Of a stretch of 6,876 bases of DNA, positions 1 to 6,876 are shown piece after piece. Source of the stretch: Phycisphaerales bacterium (GTDB taxonomy: Bacteria > Planctomycetota > Phycisphaerae > Phycisphaerales > UBA1924); the NCBI GenBank assembly GCA_016764015.1, contig JAESSR010000128.1, forward strand, positions 1 to 6,876, read 5' to 3'. Both the position numbers and the translations under genes were made by a program. Under the pieces are notes generated by a model, which did no database searches, was not told where the DNA came from, and worked only from the letters and a program-made list of their open reading frames with translations. Position 1 is the stretch's first letter. Every line of letters begins with the position of its first letter.

Positions 1-1920
<1,920 letters not shown>

Positions 1921-1943
1921 TCTGTAAAGGATCAAACTTCAAG

Positions 1944-1969
1944 CCCGCCTCAACTGAGGCGGGTTTTTT
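1944..1969 (+). terminator. Rho-independent terminator of dnaK
   Basis: CCCGCCTC (1944-1951) pairs perfectly with GAGGCGGG (1956-1963) around a four-base AACT loop, followed by six T residues (1964-1969). It starts 23 bases after the dnaK stop. The last T's overlap the stop codon (1968-1970 on the minus strand) of the convergent gene. On the minus strand the stem is not followed by a T run, so it should terminate efficiently only dnaK transcripts. Confidence 0.95.
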
Positions 1970-2876
1970 ATTTGATTGAAGGCTTGGGGAGTTCAAGCCC
2001 ATCACATGTCCAGAATATGGAGAAGGGGACGCGAGCACGCGGTGGAAGAGTGAGTTTGATCACGAATCGAGCAATCTTCCGCGCAAAGAGCACGCTAATC
2101 GCCATGATGACGAACTGAAAGAAAATCATCAACGGCCCGAGCAGTGGCTCGTAGATTTGCCCGGCAATATTTCGTGACCAGTCTTGCCCTGGGCTGTCAA
2201 TCGCACGGGAAACCAGTATCCAACCCGCCGCGATTAGGCAAGCCGACACCGGAATAAGAATCGCTCGTTTCCGGGATGATCCAAGCAAAGTAAGGCTCCA
2301 GAACACGCCTGTGAAGAGCCCAAAGATTGATGCCGGGATGAAGTAAAATGCAAACCCGCTATTGATGTTTTTCCAATATCCGCCGGCCTGCTTAACCACG
2401 CTGCTTAATTGCTCCTCTCTCCAATCCTGCGAAACGAGCACCCATTGATAATAGTTTGGAGAAGTGATCGGTATTCGTGGAACAAAGTTTTCCCCTGGTT
2501 GCGACCTTGCCCATTCTTCGTAGTGCTCGCCGATGATCTCGGCAAGGTGTTCCCCCGCGGTCACAGTCGCACTTTGTGTATATTCGACAAGCAACATCAC
2601 ATTGACGACAAAGGCCGCGATCAAAAGCACGATCCAAATCCCACCGATCAACGCCCGATACCGATTCACCCAGAGCGACATCGTTGGATATGACTGCAAT
2701 GCTGCTACCGTGTTGCACTCAGGGCAGATCGCAATCGCAAGTCCATAATGAGGCTCTTTGGAGACAACTTGTCCGTACAGATTAAACCCGCATTTGATAC
2801 ATGCTCGATCGGCTTGAATCTGATTCGATGATGTGGATGATATGGATGGTTCAGATTTGAACTCGTTTTCATTCAT
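1968..2876 (-). CDS. Zinc-ribbon membrane protein (paralogue A), function unknown
   Basis: I do not recognise a named gene. The 302-residue product has a short Ser-rich N-terminus (about 1-24), then a zinc ribbon with C26, C29, C51 and C54 (CIKC ... HYGLAIAICPEC). About four hydrophobic helices follow, near 75-98, 174-198, 204-224 and 245-268, with a hydrophilic loop of about 75 residues between the first and second that contains several Trp and Tyr. No signal peptide is visible; the ribbon is probably cytoplasmic, an inference. The ATG at 2876 was chosen because it lies 20 bases after the upstream gene and has a weak GTGAG site about 9 bases before it. An upstream in-frame start near 2990 would overlap the neighbour by 94 bases. 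The ribbon and first helix align without gaps to the upstream neighbour (same Cys spacing, HYGL and CP-x-C, then Pro and Trp), so the two are tandem paralogues, probably co-transcribed. The catalytic or transport role cannot be told. Confidence 0.8.
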   Translation of the reverse strand: MNENEFKSEPSISSTSSNQIQADRACIKCGFNLYGQVVSKEPHYGLAIAICPECNTVAALQSYPTMSLWVNRYRALIGGIWIVLLIAAFVVNVMLLVEYTQSATVTAGEHLAEIIGEHYEEWARSQPGENFVPRIPITSPNYYQWVLVSQDWREEQLSSVVKQAGGYWKNINSGFAFYFIPASIFGLFTGVFWSLTLLGSSRKRAILIPVSACLIAAGWILVSRAIDSPGQDWSRNIAGQIYEPLLGPLMIFFQFVIMAISVLFARKIARFVIKLTLPPRARVPFSIFWTCDGLELPKPSIK

Positions 2877-2896
2877 GTCTGTATGCTCACTAACAG

Positions 2897-3634
2897 TTAA
2901 CTCGTTTGGGATTGTCGTCGTCGAATATTTTTTCGGATTCTGCAGTATCGTCGATGGGCACTTCTTTGAACATACGCCCGAAGCAACCATGCCGGGACGA
3001 GCCCGAGTGCTGCAACAACACTGATCGTTAAAAAGGCACCCAAAAAACTCGCCGAATCATTCATTGAGGGCAGCCCAGGCGCGCCACCTTGCCCGAGCAG
3101 CCATCGAATACCATCATGAATCAGATAATACAATGCAAAGACCATGACAACCGCAAAGCTGGATCCATACAGAATACCGAGCGATCCCAAGGCACGATGA
3201 TGCCCAAACGCCAACCGAATCACACATCCTGCGCCGATCGCCAGCAAAGCAGCGGGAAAGATGCCGTAAGGATCAAATACAAATGGCGAGGGGATCATCA
3301 TCAATCCATTGGTGCTCGTATCAGCACGCTCGATCGCATTGATCATCACACCTGTGGCAAAGAGCATCAAGAGCGTCATCGTCACGAGGAGAAAAGTCTT
3401 GAACACGAGCATACGGATAGAACGGAGCGTTCTGATTACCTCGCGCCAGAACATCTGATCGGGATGCTTGGTCCGAACAGATGCCATCTGGCATCCCGGG
3501 CACACCACAATTGGCAATCCATAATGCACATCGGGCACCGCACGGATACGGGCGAGTTCTGTCAGGCAGGATGGGCAGATATGAGATCGAGGCACTGTAC
3601 TACAGCATACGGGAAAACGGCTTGGGAGTTTCAC
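2897..3634 (-). CDS. Zinc-ribbon membrane protein (paralogue B), function unknown
   Basis: Unrecognised 245-residue protein. A zinc ribbon with C20, C23, C45 and C48 (CPSC ... HYGLPIVVCPGC) is followed by about four hydrophobic helices near 75-99, 124-143, 150-172 and 196-222. It ends in a strongly basic cytoplasmic-type tail (RSAHRRYCRIRKNIRRR). The 21-residue spacing between the Cys pairs is identical to that of the downstream neighbour. The start is uncertain: the first possible codon is a GTG at 3634, directly after an in-frame TAG, without a clear Shine-Dalgarno site. A second GTG at 3595 (residue 14) would also keep the whole ribbon. It is the first gene of a two-gene minus-strand unit (20-base gap to the next gene) and diverges from the outer-membrane gene at 3739. 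The loop between helices 1 and 2 is much shorter than in the paralogue. Confidence 0.75.
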   Translation of the reverse strand: MKLPSRFPVCCSTVPRSHICPSCLTELARIRAVPDVHYGLPIVVCPGCQMASVRTKHPDQMFWREVIRTLRSIRMLVFKTFLLVTMTLLMLFATGVMINAIERADTSTNGLMMIPSPFVFDPYGIFPAALLAIGAGCVIRLAFGHHRALGSLGILYGSSFAVVMVFALYYLIHDGIRWLLGQGGAPGLPSMNDSASFLGAFLTISVVAALGLVPAWLLRAYVQRSAHRRYCRIRKNIRRRQSQTS

Positions 3635-3738
3635 CTATTTGGGTTGACTCTCACCAAACTCACGCCTTCCCTCTCATGCTCAGTCTCGGGGATGAGACAA
3701 CGAAGCGGTTTCAACTCAGAACTCACAGGTACACAATC
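3635..3738. promoter_or_regulatory. Divergent intergenic region, probable promoters
   Basis: This 104-base gap separates two divergent genes and must carry the plus-strand promoter for 3739 and probably the minus-strand promoter for 3634. A TTGACT at 3644-3649 resembles a plus-strand -35 box, but no good -10 follows at normal spacing. A six-base inverted repeat, TCTCAT at 3672-3677 and ATGAGA at 3692-3697, could be an operator or chance. CAGGT at 3726-3730, 8 bases before the ATG at 3739, is the likely ribosome binding site. Confidence 0.35.
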
Positions 3739-4668
3739 ATGAATACATGCATGCTCACCAAGTCCACCATCATCGCAATTGCAGCAGGAATTGCCTGCTC
3801 ATCATCAGCGCTCGCCGTTGACACCACCGCCCAAGAGCGGCTCGAAACAGCACGGATCGCCTTCGAGAACGCCAAGGCTGAACTCCAGGCGGCTCAAGTA
3901 GCGGCAGCGATTGAGAATGGCACCGAAATTGAGGTTGTCACGACCAATGACTCAATCTCACGCATCCAGCCAGATGCGGAGCCTGATGTCCCCGCAGATC
4001 CAAGCTCGTGGAAAGACGGGTGGGATTGGTCCGCAGATGTTGGGTTCAGCGGTGCATCGGGGAACAACGAGAACTTCAGTGCTCGTTTGTCACTCGGCGG
4101 GCAACGCAACACATCGAAGTATGAAACTTCGCTGAGCCTCTCTTATCTCTTTGGCACATCCGATGGCACCAAGAATACCGCCCGAGGCGAGTTCAAAGCC
4201 CAGAACGACTGGCTCACAGATTCCAAATGGCGATACTTCGCCAAAGGCGGATACGAGTACGATGAGTTCCAATCATGGCAGCACCGGTTGAGCGCAGCCG
4301 GCGGCGTCGGGTACGAGTTCATCAAGGATGACAAAACGACCCTCATCGGGCGTGCTGGTCTTGGTGCTTCATTTGATTCTGGATCAAACGCGGACGAAAC
4401 ACTCGTCCCCGAAGGGCTCTTAGGCTTGGACTGGACCTATCAGCTTTCTACCGACACCAAACTCTTTGCAGCGACGACTTATTATCCCAGCTTTGATGAC
4501 TTGGGTGAATTCCGTTGGAACAGCGGCGCAGGCATCGAAGTTATTCTTGATGCCGAGACCGGCATGACGATGAAAGCCGGGCTTGAGCACCGCCATGATT
4601 CAGATCCGGGGACGGGGATCAAGCCGAATGATGTGGATTACTACATGGGAGTCGGGTGGAAGTTCTAA
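3739..4668 (+). CDS. DUF481/YdiY-type outer-membrane beta-barrel protein
   Basis: The 309-residue product is predicted to be exported and inserted in the outer membrane. A Sec signal peptide covers residues 1-26: a Lys in the n-region, a hydrophobic core STIIAIAAGIA, and an ALA cleavage site before VDTT. Residues 29-60 are an Ala/Glu/Gln-rich, probably coiled-coil helix, followed by an acidic Pro-rich linker. From about 93 to the end, short amphipathic strands alternate with turns (WDWSADVGFSGASGNNENFSA, RNTSKYETSLSLSYLFG, WRYFAKGGYEYDEF, YYMGVGWKF), and the chain ends in Phe, as outer-membrane barrels usually do. The pattern fits the DUF481 family (E. coli YdiY, salt-induced outer-membrane protein); the cargo or function of these proteins is not established. 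The ATG at 3739 has AGGT 8 bases upstream; the reading frame is open much further left, but only this start places a signal peptide at the N-terminus. It stands alone, with its own terminator. Confidence 0.82.
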   Translation: MNTCMLTKSTIIAIAAGIACSSSALAVDTTAQERLETARIAFENAKAELQAAQVAAAIENGTEIEVVTTNDSISRIQPDAEPDVPADPSSWKDGWDWSADVGFSGASGNNENFSARLSLGGQRNTSKYETSLSLSYLFGTSDGTKNTARGEFKAQNDWLTDSKWRYFAKGGYEYDEFQSWQHRLSAAGGVGYEFIKDDKTTLIGRAGLGASFDSGSNADETLVPEGLLGLDWTYQLSTDTKLFAATTYYPSFDDLGEFRWNSGAGIEVILDAETGMTMKAGLEHRHDSDPGTGIKPNDVDYYMGVGWKF

Positions 4669-4693
4669 GTTGATTTTCACAACCAATTTCTCT

Positions 4694-4719
4694 AAGGGCG
4701 GCCCACGGTCGCCCTTTTT
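4694..4719 (+). terminator. Rho-independent terminator of the outer-membrane protein gene
   Basis: AAGGGCGGCC (4694-4703) pairs with GGTCGCCCTT (4707-4716), with one G-T wobble and a three-base loop. The 3' arm runs into five T's (4715-4719). It begins 25 bases after the stop at 4668 and separates this gene from the one at 4746. Confidence 0.9.
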
Positions 4720-4745
4720 GTATTCCGAGATGATATATTCATTAC

Positions 4746-5765
4746 ATGACTATTCAATTTCCAATCGCACCAGCACTTCTAAATAAAAAATCCATTTTTC
4801 AAAGAATCACCAGAACAGACAGTGATGAGAACGCATTCGCGCGGGCAAAAAATCTGGTGATCAAAGGCCAGTTGAGCAAAAGCATGGTTGAACGGATTGG
4901 CACTGAATGTGATGTGGATATACCGGCCATGTTTCACCAACGGTGGCTCGAACTATTCAGAGAAATCATGTATCACCTTCTCGAAGATGGTGCCGTTGAT
5001 GTCGCGGAAAAAGACTTTGCCAGAAATTATATCTCGATATTCAAACTCGACAAATCCGATGTGGATGAAGCTATACAACGCTCAGGAAGAGATATCTTTG
5101 TCGAAAAACTAATTCGAATGGTCGGTCCCGATGGCCTAAGTGATAACCAATACGCTGAACTCGGCCAGTTTGCCAAACAAATCGGGCTCAAAGATATGCA
5201 GTCCGCATACAACGAAACCGTCGGGGCAATACTCGAATTACATATTCAAGATATACTTCTTGACAGCCTACTCACTCCCGACGAGATCAAGAATTTTACA
5301 GACCTATGTAATCGTTTGAGAGTTGACCCAGCAATAAATCCTAATGTTGAGCAAAAACTACTTGCAGCTCAGGAACGATGGGAGTTGCTCTCAAAGCCTC
5401 TGACACCGATCAAAATTCTTGATCTTCGCTTAGGAAAAGAAGAAATTTCATATCTTGATGAACCTGCTGAATGGCATGAAACCCGAAAAATCAGAATAGG
5501 TAGAGATTCCTTTGATCGGTATCAGTTGATTCACAGCGGGCGGGTCATCCTGACCAACACCCGCCTGTTGCTCATAGCGAACGATACGGGGAGCAATAAA
5601 ACTCTCAAATGGTCTCGATTATTGGCCGCCGAATATAGCTATGGAAACGATATCGAGCTTGTGAAAGAACGAGGCAAATCACCAATTATCAAGTTCTTTG
5701 ATCAGAACGGATCACTCTCGAATGGCCCAGTGATTGTGAAACGCTTATTCGATGAAAACGAATAG
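4746..5765 (+). CDS. TerB-like helical repeat protein with PH/GRAM-like C-terminal domain
   Basis: Unnamed 339-residue soluble protein with no signal peptide or membrane helix. Residues 60-210 are helical and hold three units of similar design, each a short D/G or L/T turn, then an acidic helix, then a second helix: EDGAVDVAEKDFARNYISIF (80-99), PDGLSDNQYAELGQFAKQIG (128-147) and LDSLLTPDEIKNFTDLCNRL (172-191). This resembles TerB (tellurite-resistance) helical units. Residues 225-335 look like a beta-rich PH/GRAM-type domain, with the typical GRVILTNTRLLLIAND strand pair at 265-280, then LKWSRLLAAEYS and a final helix. Both assignments are by eye. The ATG at 4746 is the first in frame but has no good Shine-Dalgarno site; GAGA at 4727-4730 is too far away. 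Sampled lines run about 33-50% GC, clearly below dnaK, which suggests an accessory or acquired gene. It converges on the gene at 5789 with only 23 bases between them and no clear terminator. Confidence 0.75.
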   Translation: MTIQFPIAPALLNKKSIFQRITRTDSDENAFARAKNLVIKGQLSKSMVERIGTECDVDIPAMFHQRWLELFREIMYHLLEDGAVDVAEKDFARNYISIFKLDKSDVDEAIQRSGRDIFVEKLIRMVGPDGLSDNQYAELGQFAKQIGLKDMQSAYNETVGAILELHIQDILLDSLLTPDEIKNFTDLCNRLRVDPAINPNVEQKLLAAQERWELLSKPLTPIKILDLRLGKEEISYLDEPAEWHETRKIRIGRDSFDRYQLIHSGRVILTNTRLLLIANDTGSNKTLKWSRLLAAEYSYGNDIELVKERGKSPIIKFFDQNGSLSNGPVIVKRLFDENE

Positions 5766-5788
5766 CACGATTCTGTATTTCGCATGCG

Positions 5789-6418
5789 TCAAAACTTCTT
5801 CACCAAATCCGAGTTCTCCCGACCGCACTCTGGGCAGAGGGATCCATCTGGCAAACCGACGAGTGAATAGCTGCAATGCATGCATTCATTTGGATTAGGA
5901 ACTGTTGTCGGTTTGGGTAGATATCGAATGATTAACGGGAACACGGGGAGCATGATGACATACCACACGCCGATCGTTTGTGGTATACCCCAATCGGAAC
6001 TCGACCCCAAGTTGAAATGCATGACGACAAAGAGAGATATATTCGAGAGGATACCAACCAAAAGAAAAATCAATATCGTCCAAGGACGACTCAATGTCCA
6101 TGCGACGACAAGCCCCCAAAGAAAAGAATCAACCAATGGCGCCGCGACGCTAAAGATCATCATGCCGACCATCAAACCCCAAAATGGATAAGTAATGCAC
6201 ACAATGCTGGCAATGATGATCTTCCAGAGTGCACATCCATCAGCTATCAAAGTTGGGATAAACACAACCCCATGTGCAACTCCCAACAACACCAGGCCAT
6301 ACCCACCAATTGCATGATAACTCAAGTAAAGAACTGTTATTCCGATCAATGAACTCAGAATTGAGAACTTCCAGATCAATCGATATGTCATCTCTGATTC
6401 TGTTTTGAAGCTTGTCAC
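5789..6418 (-). CDS. Polytopic membrane protein with C-terminal zinc ribbon, function unknown
   Basis: Unrecognised 209-residue protein. Five or six hydrophobic segments lie roughly at 15-35, 40-58, 66-90, 98-110, 113-134 and 148-166. A short C-terminal zinc ribbon follows with C179, C182, C195 and C198 (CMHCSYSLVGLPDGSLCPECGRE), the form common in planctomycete membrane proteins. The ribbon is at the opposite end from that in the two paralogues at 1968-3634, and its Cys pairs are closer (12 versus 21 residues), so it is a separate family sharing the motif. The start is a GTG at 6418, chosen because GAGGGG sits 6 bases before it; an ATG at 6391 (residue 10) is the alternative. It begins 3 bases after the mqnE stop, so it is very probably co-transcribed and translationally coupled with mqnE. 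That context hints at a respiratory-membrane link but does not prove one. Confidence 0.8.
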   Translation of the reverse strand: MTSFKTESEMTYRLIWKFSILSSLIGITVLYLSYHAIGGYGLVLLGVAHGVVFIPTLIADGCALWKIIIASIVCITYPFWGLMVGMMIFSVAAPLVDSFLWGLVVAWTLSRPWTILIFLLVGILSNISLFVVMHFNLGSSSDWGIPQTIGVWYVIMLPVFPLIIRYLPKPTTVPNPNECMHCSYSLVGLPDGSLCPECGRENSDLVKKF

Positions 6419-6421
6419 AGA

Positions 6422-6876
6422 TTACCCCTCGACTCGCCAATCACTCCCATCACGCACAACCTTGCGATACAGCGTGTCCCGTTCCACCGGCTCATACCCG
6501 GCTTCTCGAATCGCGGTGATTAAATCTCGCTCGGTGGTTTCTTGGTGCGTGCCTTCGCCGACTGCTTTGGTGATGTCGTACCAGACGACGGTGCCGTCGA
6601 TGTCATCGGCGCCGGCTTCGAGCATCACTTGGGCCATCGGCAGGCTCTGCATGATCCAGAATGCTTTGACATGGGGGAAGTTGTCGAGCATTAATCGCGT
6701 GACGGCGATCGTCCGCAGGTTCTCTAACCCGGTCGGGCCGGGGAGATTTTCGAGCGCTGAGCCATCGGGGAAGAACGGCAATGGTGTGATGGTTTGGTAG
6801 TATCCGCCTTGAATTTTTTCTGATTCTGGCGAGCCGCGACCGTGAGGGAGTGGTTCTTGCGAATCTGAAATAGCAG
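6422..6876 (-). CDS. mqnE: Aminofutalosine synthase MqnE, C-terminal part (5' end beyond the window)
   Basis: Radical-SAM enzyme of the futalosine menaquinone pathway that joins 3-[(1-carboxyvinyl)oxy]benzoate to SAM-derived adenosine to give 6-amino-6-deoxyfutalosine. About 150 C-terminal residues are present, and the frame is open to the right edge. The radical-SAM CxxxCxxC cluster would lie outside. Family landmarks are GGYYQTITPLPFFPDGSALE (family form GGFQTFIPLAFHPENTAL), LRTIAVTRLMLDNFPHVKAF, WIM, AQVMLEAGADDIDGTVV and EAGYEPVERDTLYR. ADDIDGTVV and PVERDTLY favour MqnE over MqnC. The family EEKI after DGTVV is replaced by WYDI, so this is a divergent branch. Just before GGYYQ there is a stretch (SDSQEPLPHGRGSPESEKIQ) that looks unlike the family and coincides with a palindromic DNA element. 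The gene is read towards lower coordinates, ends TAA, and is followed 3 bases later by a coupled membrane protein gene. Confidence 0.88.
   Translation of the reverse strand, partial: AISDSQEPLPHGRGSPESEKIQGGYYQTITPLPFFPDGSALENLPGPTGLENLRTIAVTRLMLDNFPHVKAFWIMQSLPMAQVMLEAGADDIDGTVVWYDITKAVGEGTHQETTERDLITAIREAGYEPVERDTLYRKVVRDGSDWRVEG
6425..6430 (-). promoter_or_regulatory. Shine-Dalgarno site inside the mqnE 3' end
   Basis: On the minus strand GAGGGG forms the last two sense codons of mqnE (Glu-Gly), immediately before its TAA. It is 6 bases upstream of the GTG at 6418, which it identifies as the start of the downstream membrane protein and which implies translational coupling. Confidence 0.7.
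6818..6869. repeat. REP-like imperfect palindromic element inside mqnE
   Basis: On the plus strand TTCTGATTC (6818-6826) and GAATCTGAA (6861-6869) form an inverted repeat matching at 8 of 9 positions. They flank a 34-base GC-rich core containing GAGCCGCGACCGTGAGGGAG (6831-6850). Inside the core a second weaker pairing (GAGCC with GGTTC) is possible. From memory this core resembles a dispersed repeat found in many copies in planctomycete genomes; there is no second copy in this window, so repetitiveness is unproven here. On the minus strand it reads without a stop through mqnE, adding a hydrophilic peptide (about DSQEPLPHGRGSPESE) before a conserved barrel strand. Confidence 0.5.

Noticed and set aside
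2827..2848. GATGAT/GTGGAT short direct repeats
   Set aside because: This is a low-complexity coding stretch for the Ser-rich N-terminus of the minus-strand protein, too short to count as a repeat element.
2877..2990. N-terminal extension of paralogue A
   Set aside because: It would overlap the end of the upstream gene by 94 bases; the ATG at 2876 leaves a normal 20-base gap.
3481..3738. Upstream extension of the outer-membrane protein frame
   Set aside because: It overlaps the zinc-ribbon gene on the other strand and would bury the clear signal peptide that begins at 3739.
3089..3742. 217-codon plus-strand open frame opposite the zinc-ribbon gene
   Set aside because: It is His, Gln and Arg rich without any domain, while the minus strand carries a zinc ribbon and membrane helices homologous to its neighbour.
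4734..4739. TATATT as a possible -10 box for the gene at 4746, implying a leaderless message
   Set aside because: No -35 box is seen at 16-18 bases, since that region is the preceding terminator; an AT-rich hexamer alone is weak evidence.
5978..6352. Plus-strand open frame opposite the C-terminal zinc-ribbon membrane gene
   Set aside because: It has no domain and an odd composition; the minus strand has membrane helices, a zinc ribbon and a ribosome binding site.
6405..6800. 131-codon plus-strand open frame opposite mqnE
   Set aside because: It is a Ser- and Arg-rich shadow of clearly recognisable MqnE sequence on the minus strand.

Overview
The window looks like a chromosomal segment of a Planctomycetota-type bacterium, possibly Phycisphaerae. 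Three observations point that way: a typical bacterial dnaK of roughly 55% GC; three small membrane proteins carrying the Cys-x2-Cys ... Cys-Pro-x-Cys zinc ribbon that is very common in planctomycete hypothetical proteins; and a futalosine-pathway menaquinone gene with a GC-rich repeat-like insert of a kind I associate from memory with planctomycetes. The DUF481-type outer-membrane barrel with a signal peptide indicates a diderm envelope. The lineage is an inference from protein style, not from a marker gene.

Layout, left to right. (1) A complete dnaK (22-1920, +) with a strong Shine-Dalgarno site and a textbook intrinsic terminator. (2) A convergent two-gene minus-strand unit (3634 to 1968) encoding two tandem paralogous proteins, each with an N-terminal zinc ribbon and about four membrane helices. 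(3) A 104-base divergent gap, then a plus-strand gene for a secreted DUF481-type outer-membrane barrel with a helical N-terminal extension (3739-4668) and its own terminator. (4) A lower-GC plus-strand gene (4746-5765) for a cytoplasmic protein with three TerB-like helical units and a PH/GRAM-like C-terminal domain. (5) A convergent minus-strand unit entering from the right edge: the 3' part of mqnE (aminofutalosine synthase, menaquinone synthesis), followed after 3 bases by a translationally coupled polytopic membrane protein with a C-terminal zinc ribbon.

The genes do not form one pathway. DnaK is a housekeeping chaperone and MqnE a respiratory quinone biosynthesis enzyme; the rest are envelope or uncharacterised proteins. 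No phage, IS, CRISPR, tRNA or rRNA sequence was seen, and no gene-free stretch exceeds about 100 bases. The most notable signal is a 52-base imperfect palindrome, resembling a mobile REP-like element, that reads in frame through the conserved core of mqnE. Next are the tandem zinc-ribbon membrane paralogues and the TerB-like/PH-like fusion. I did not find convincing evidence of a complete new multi-gene system.
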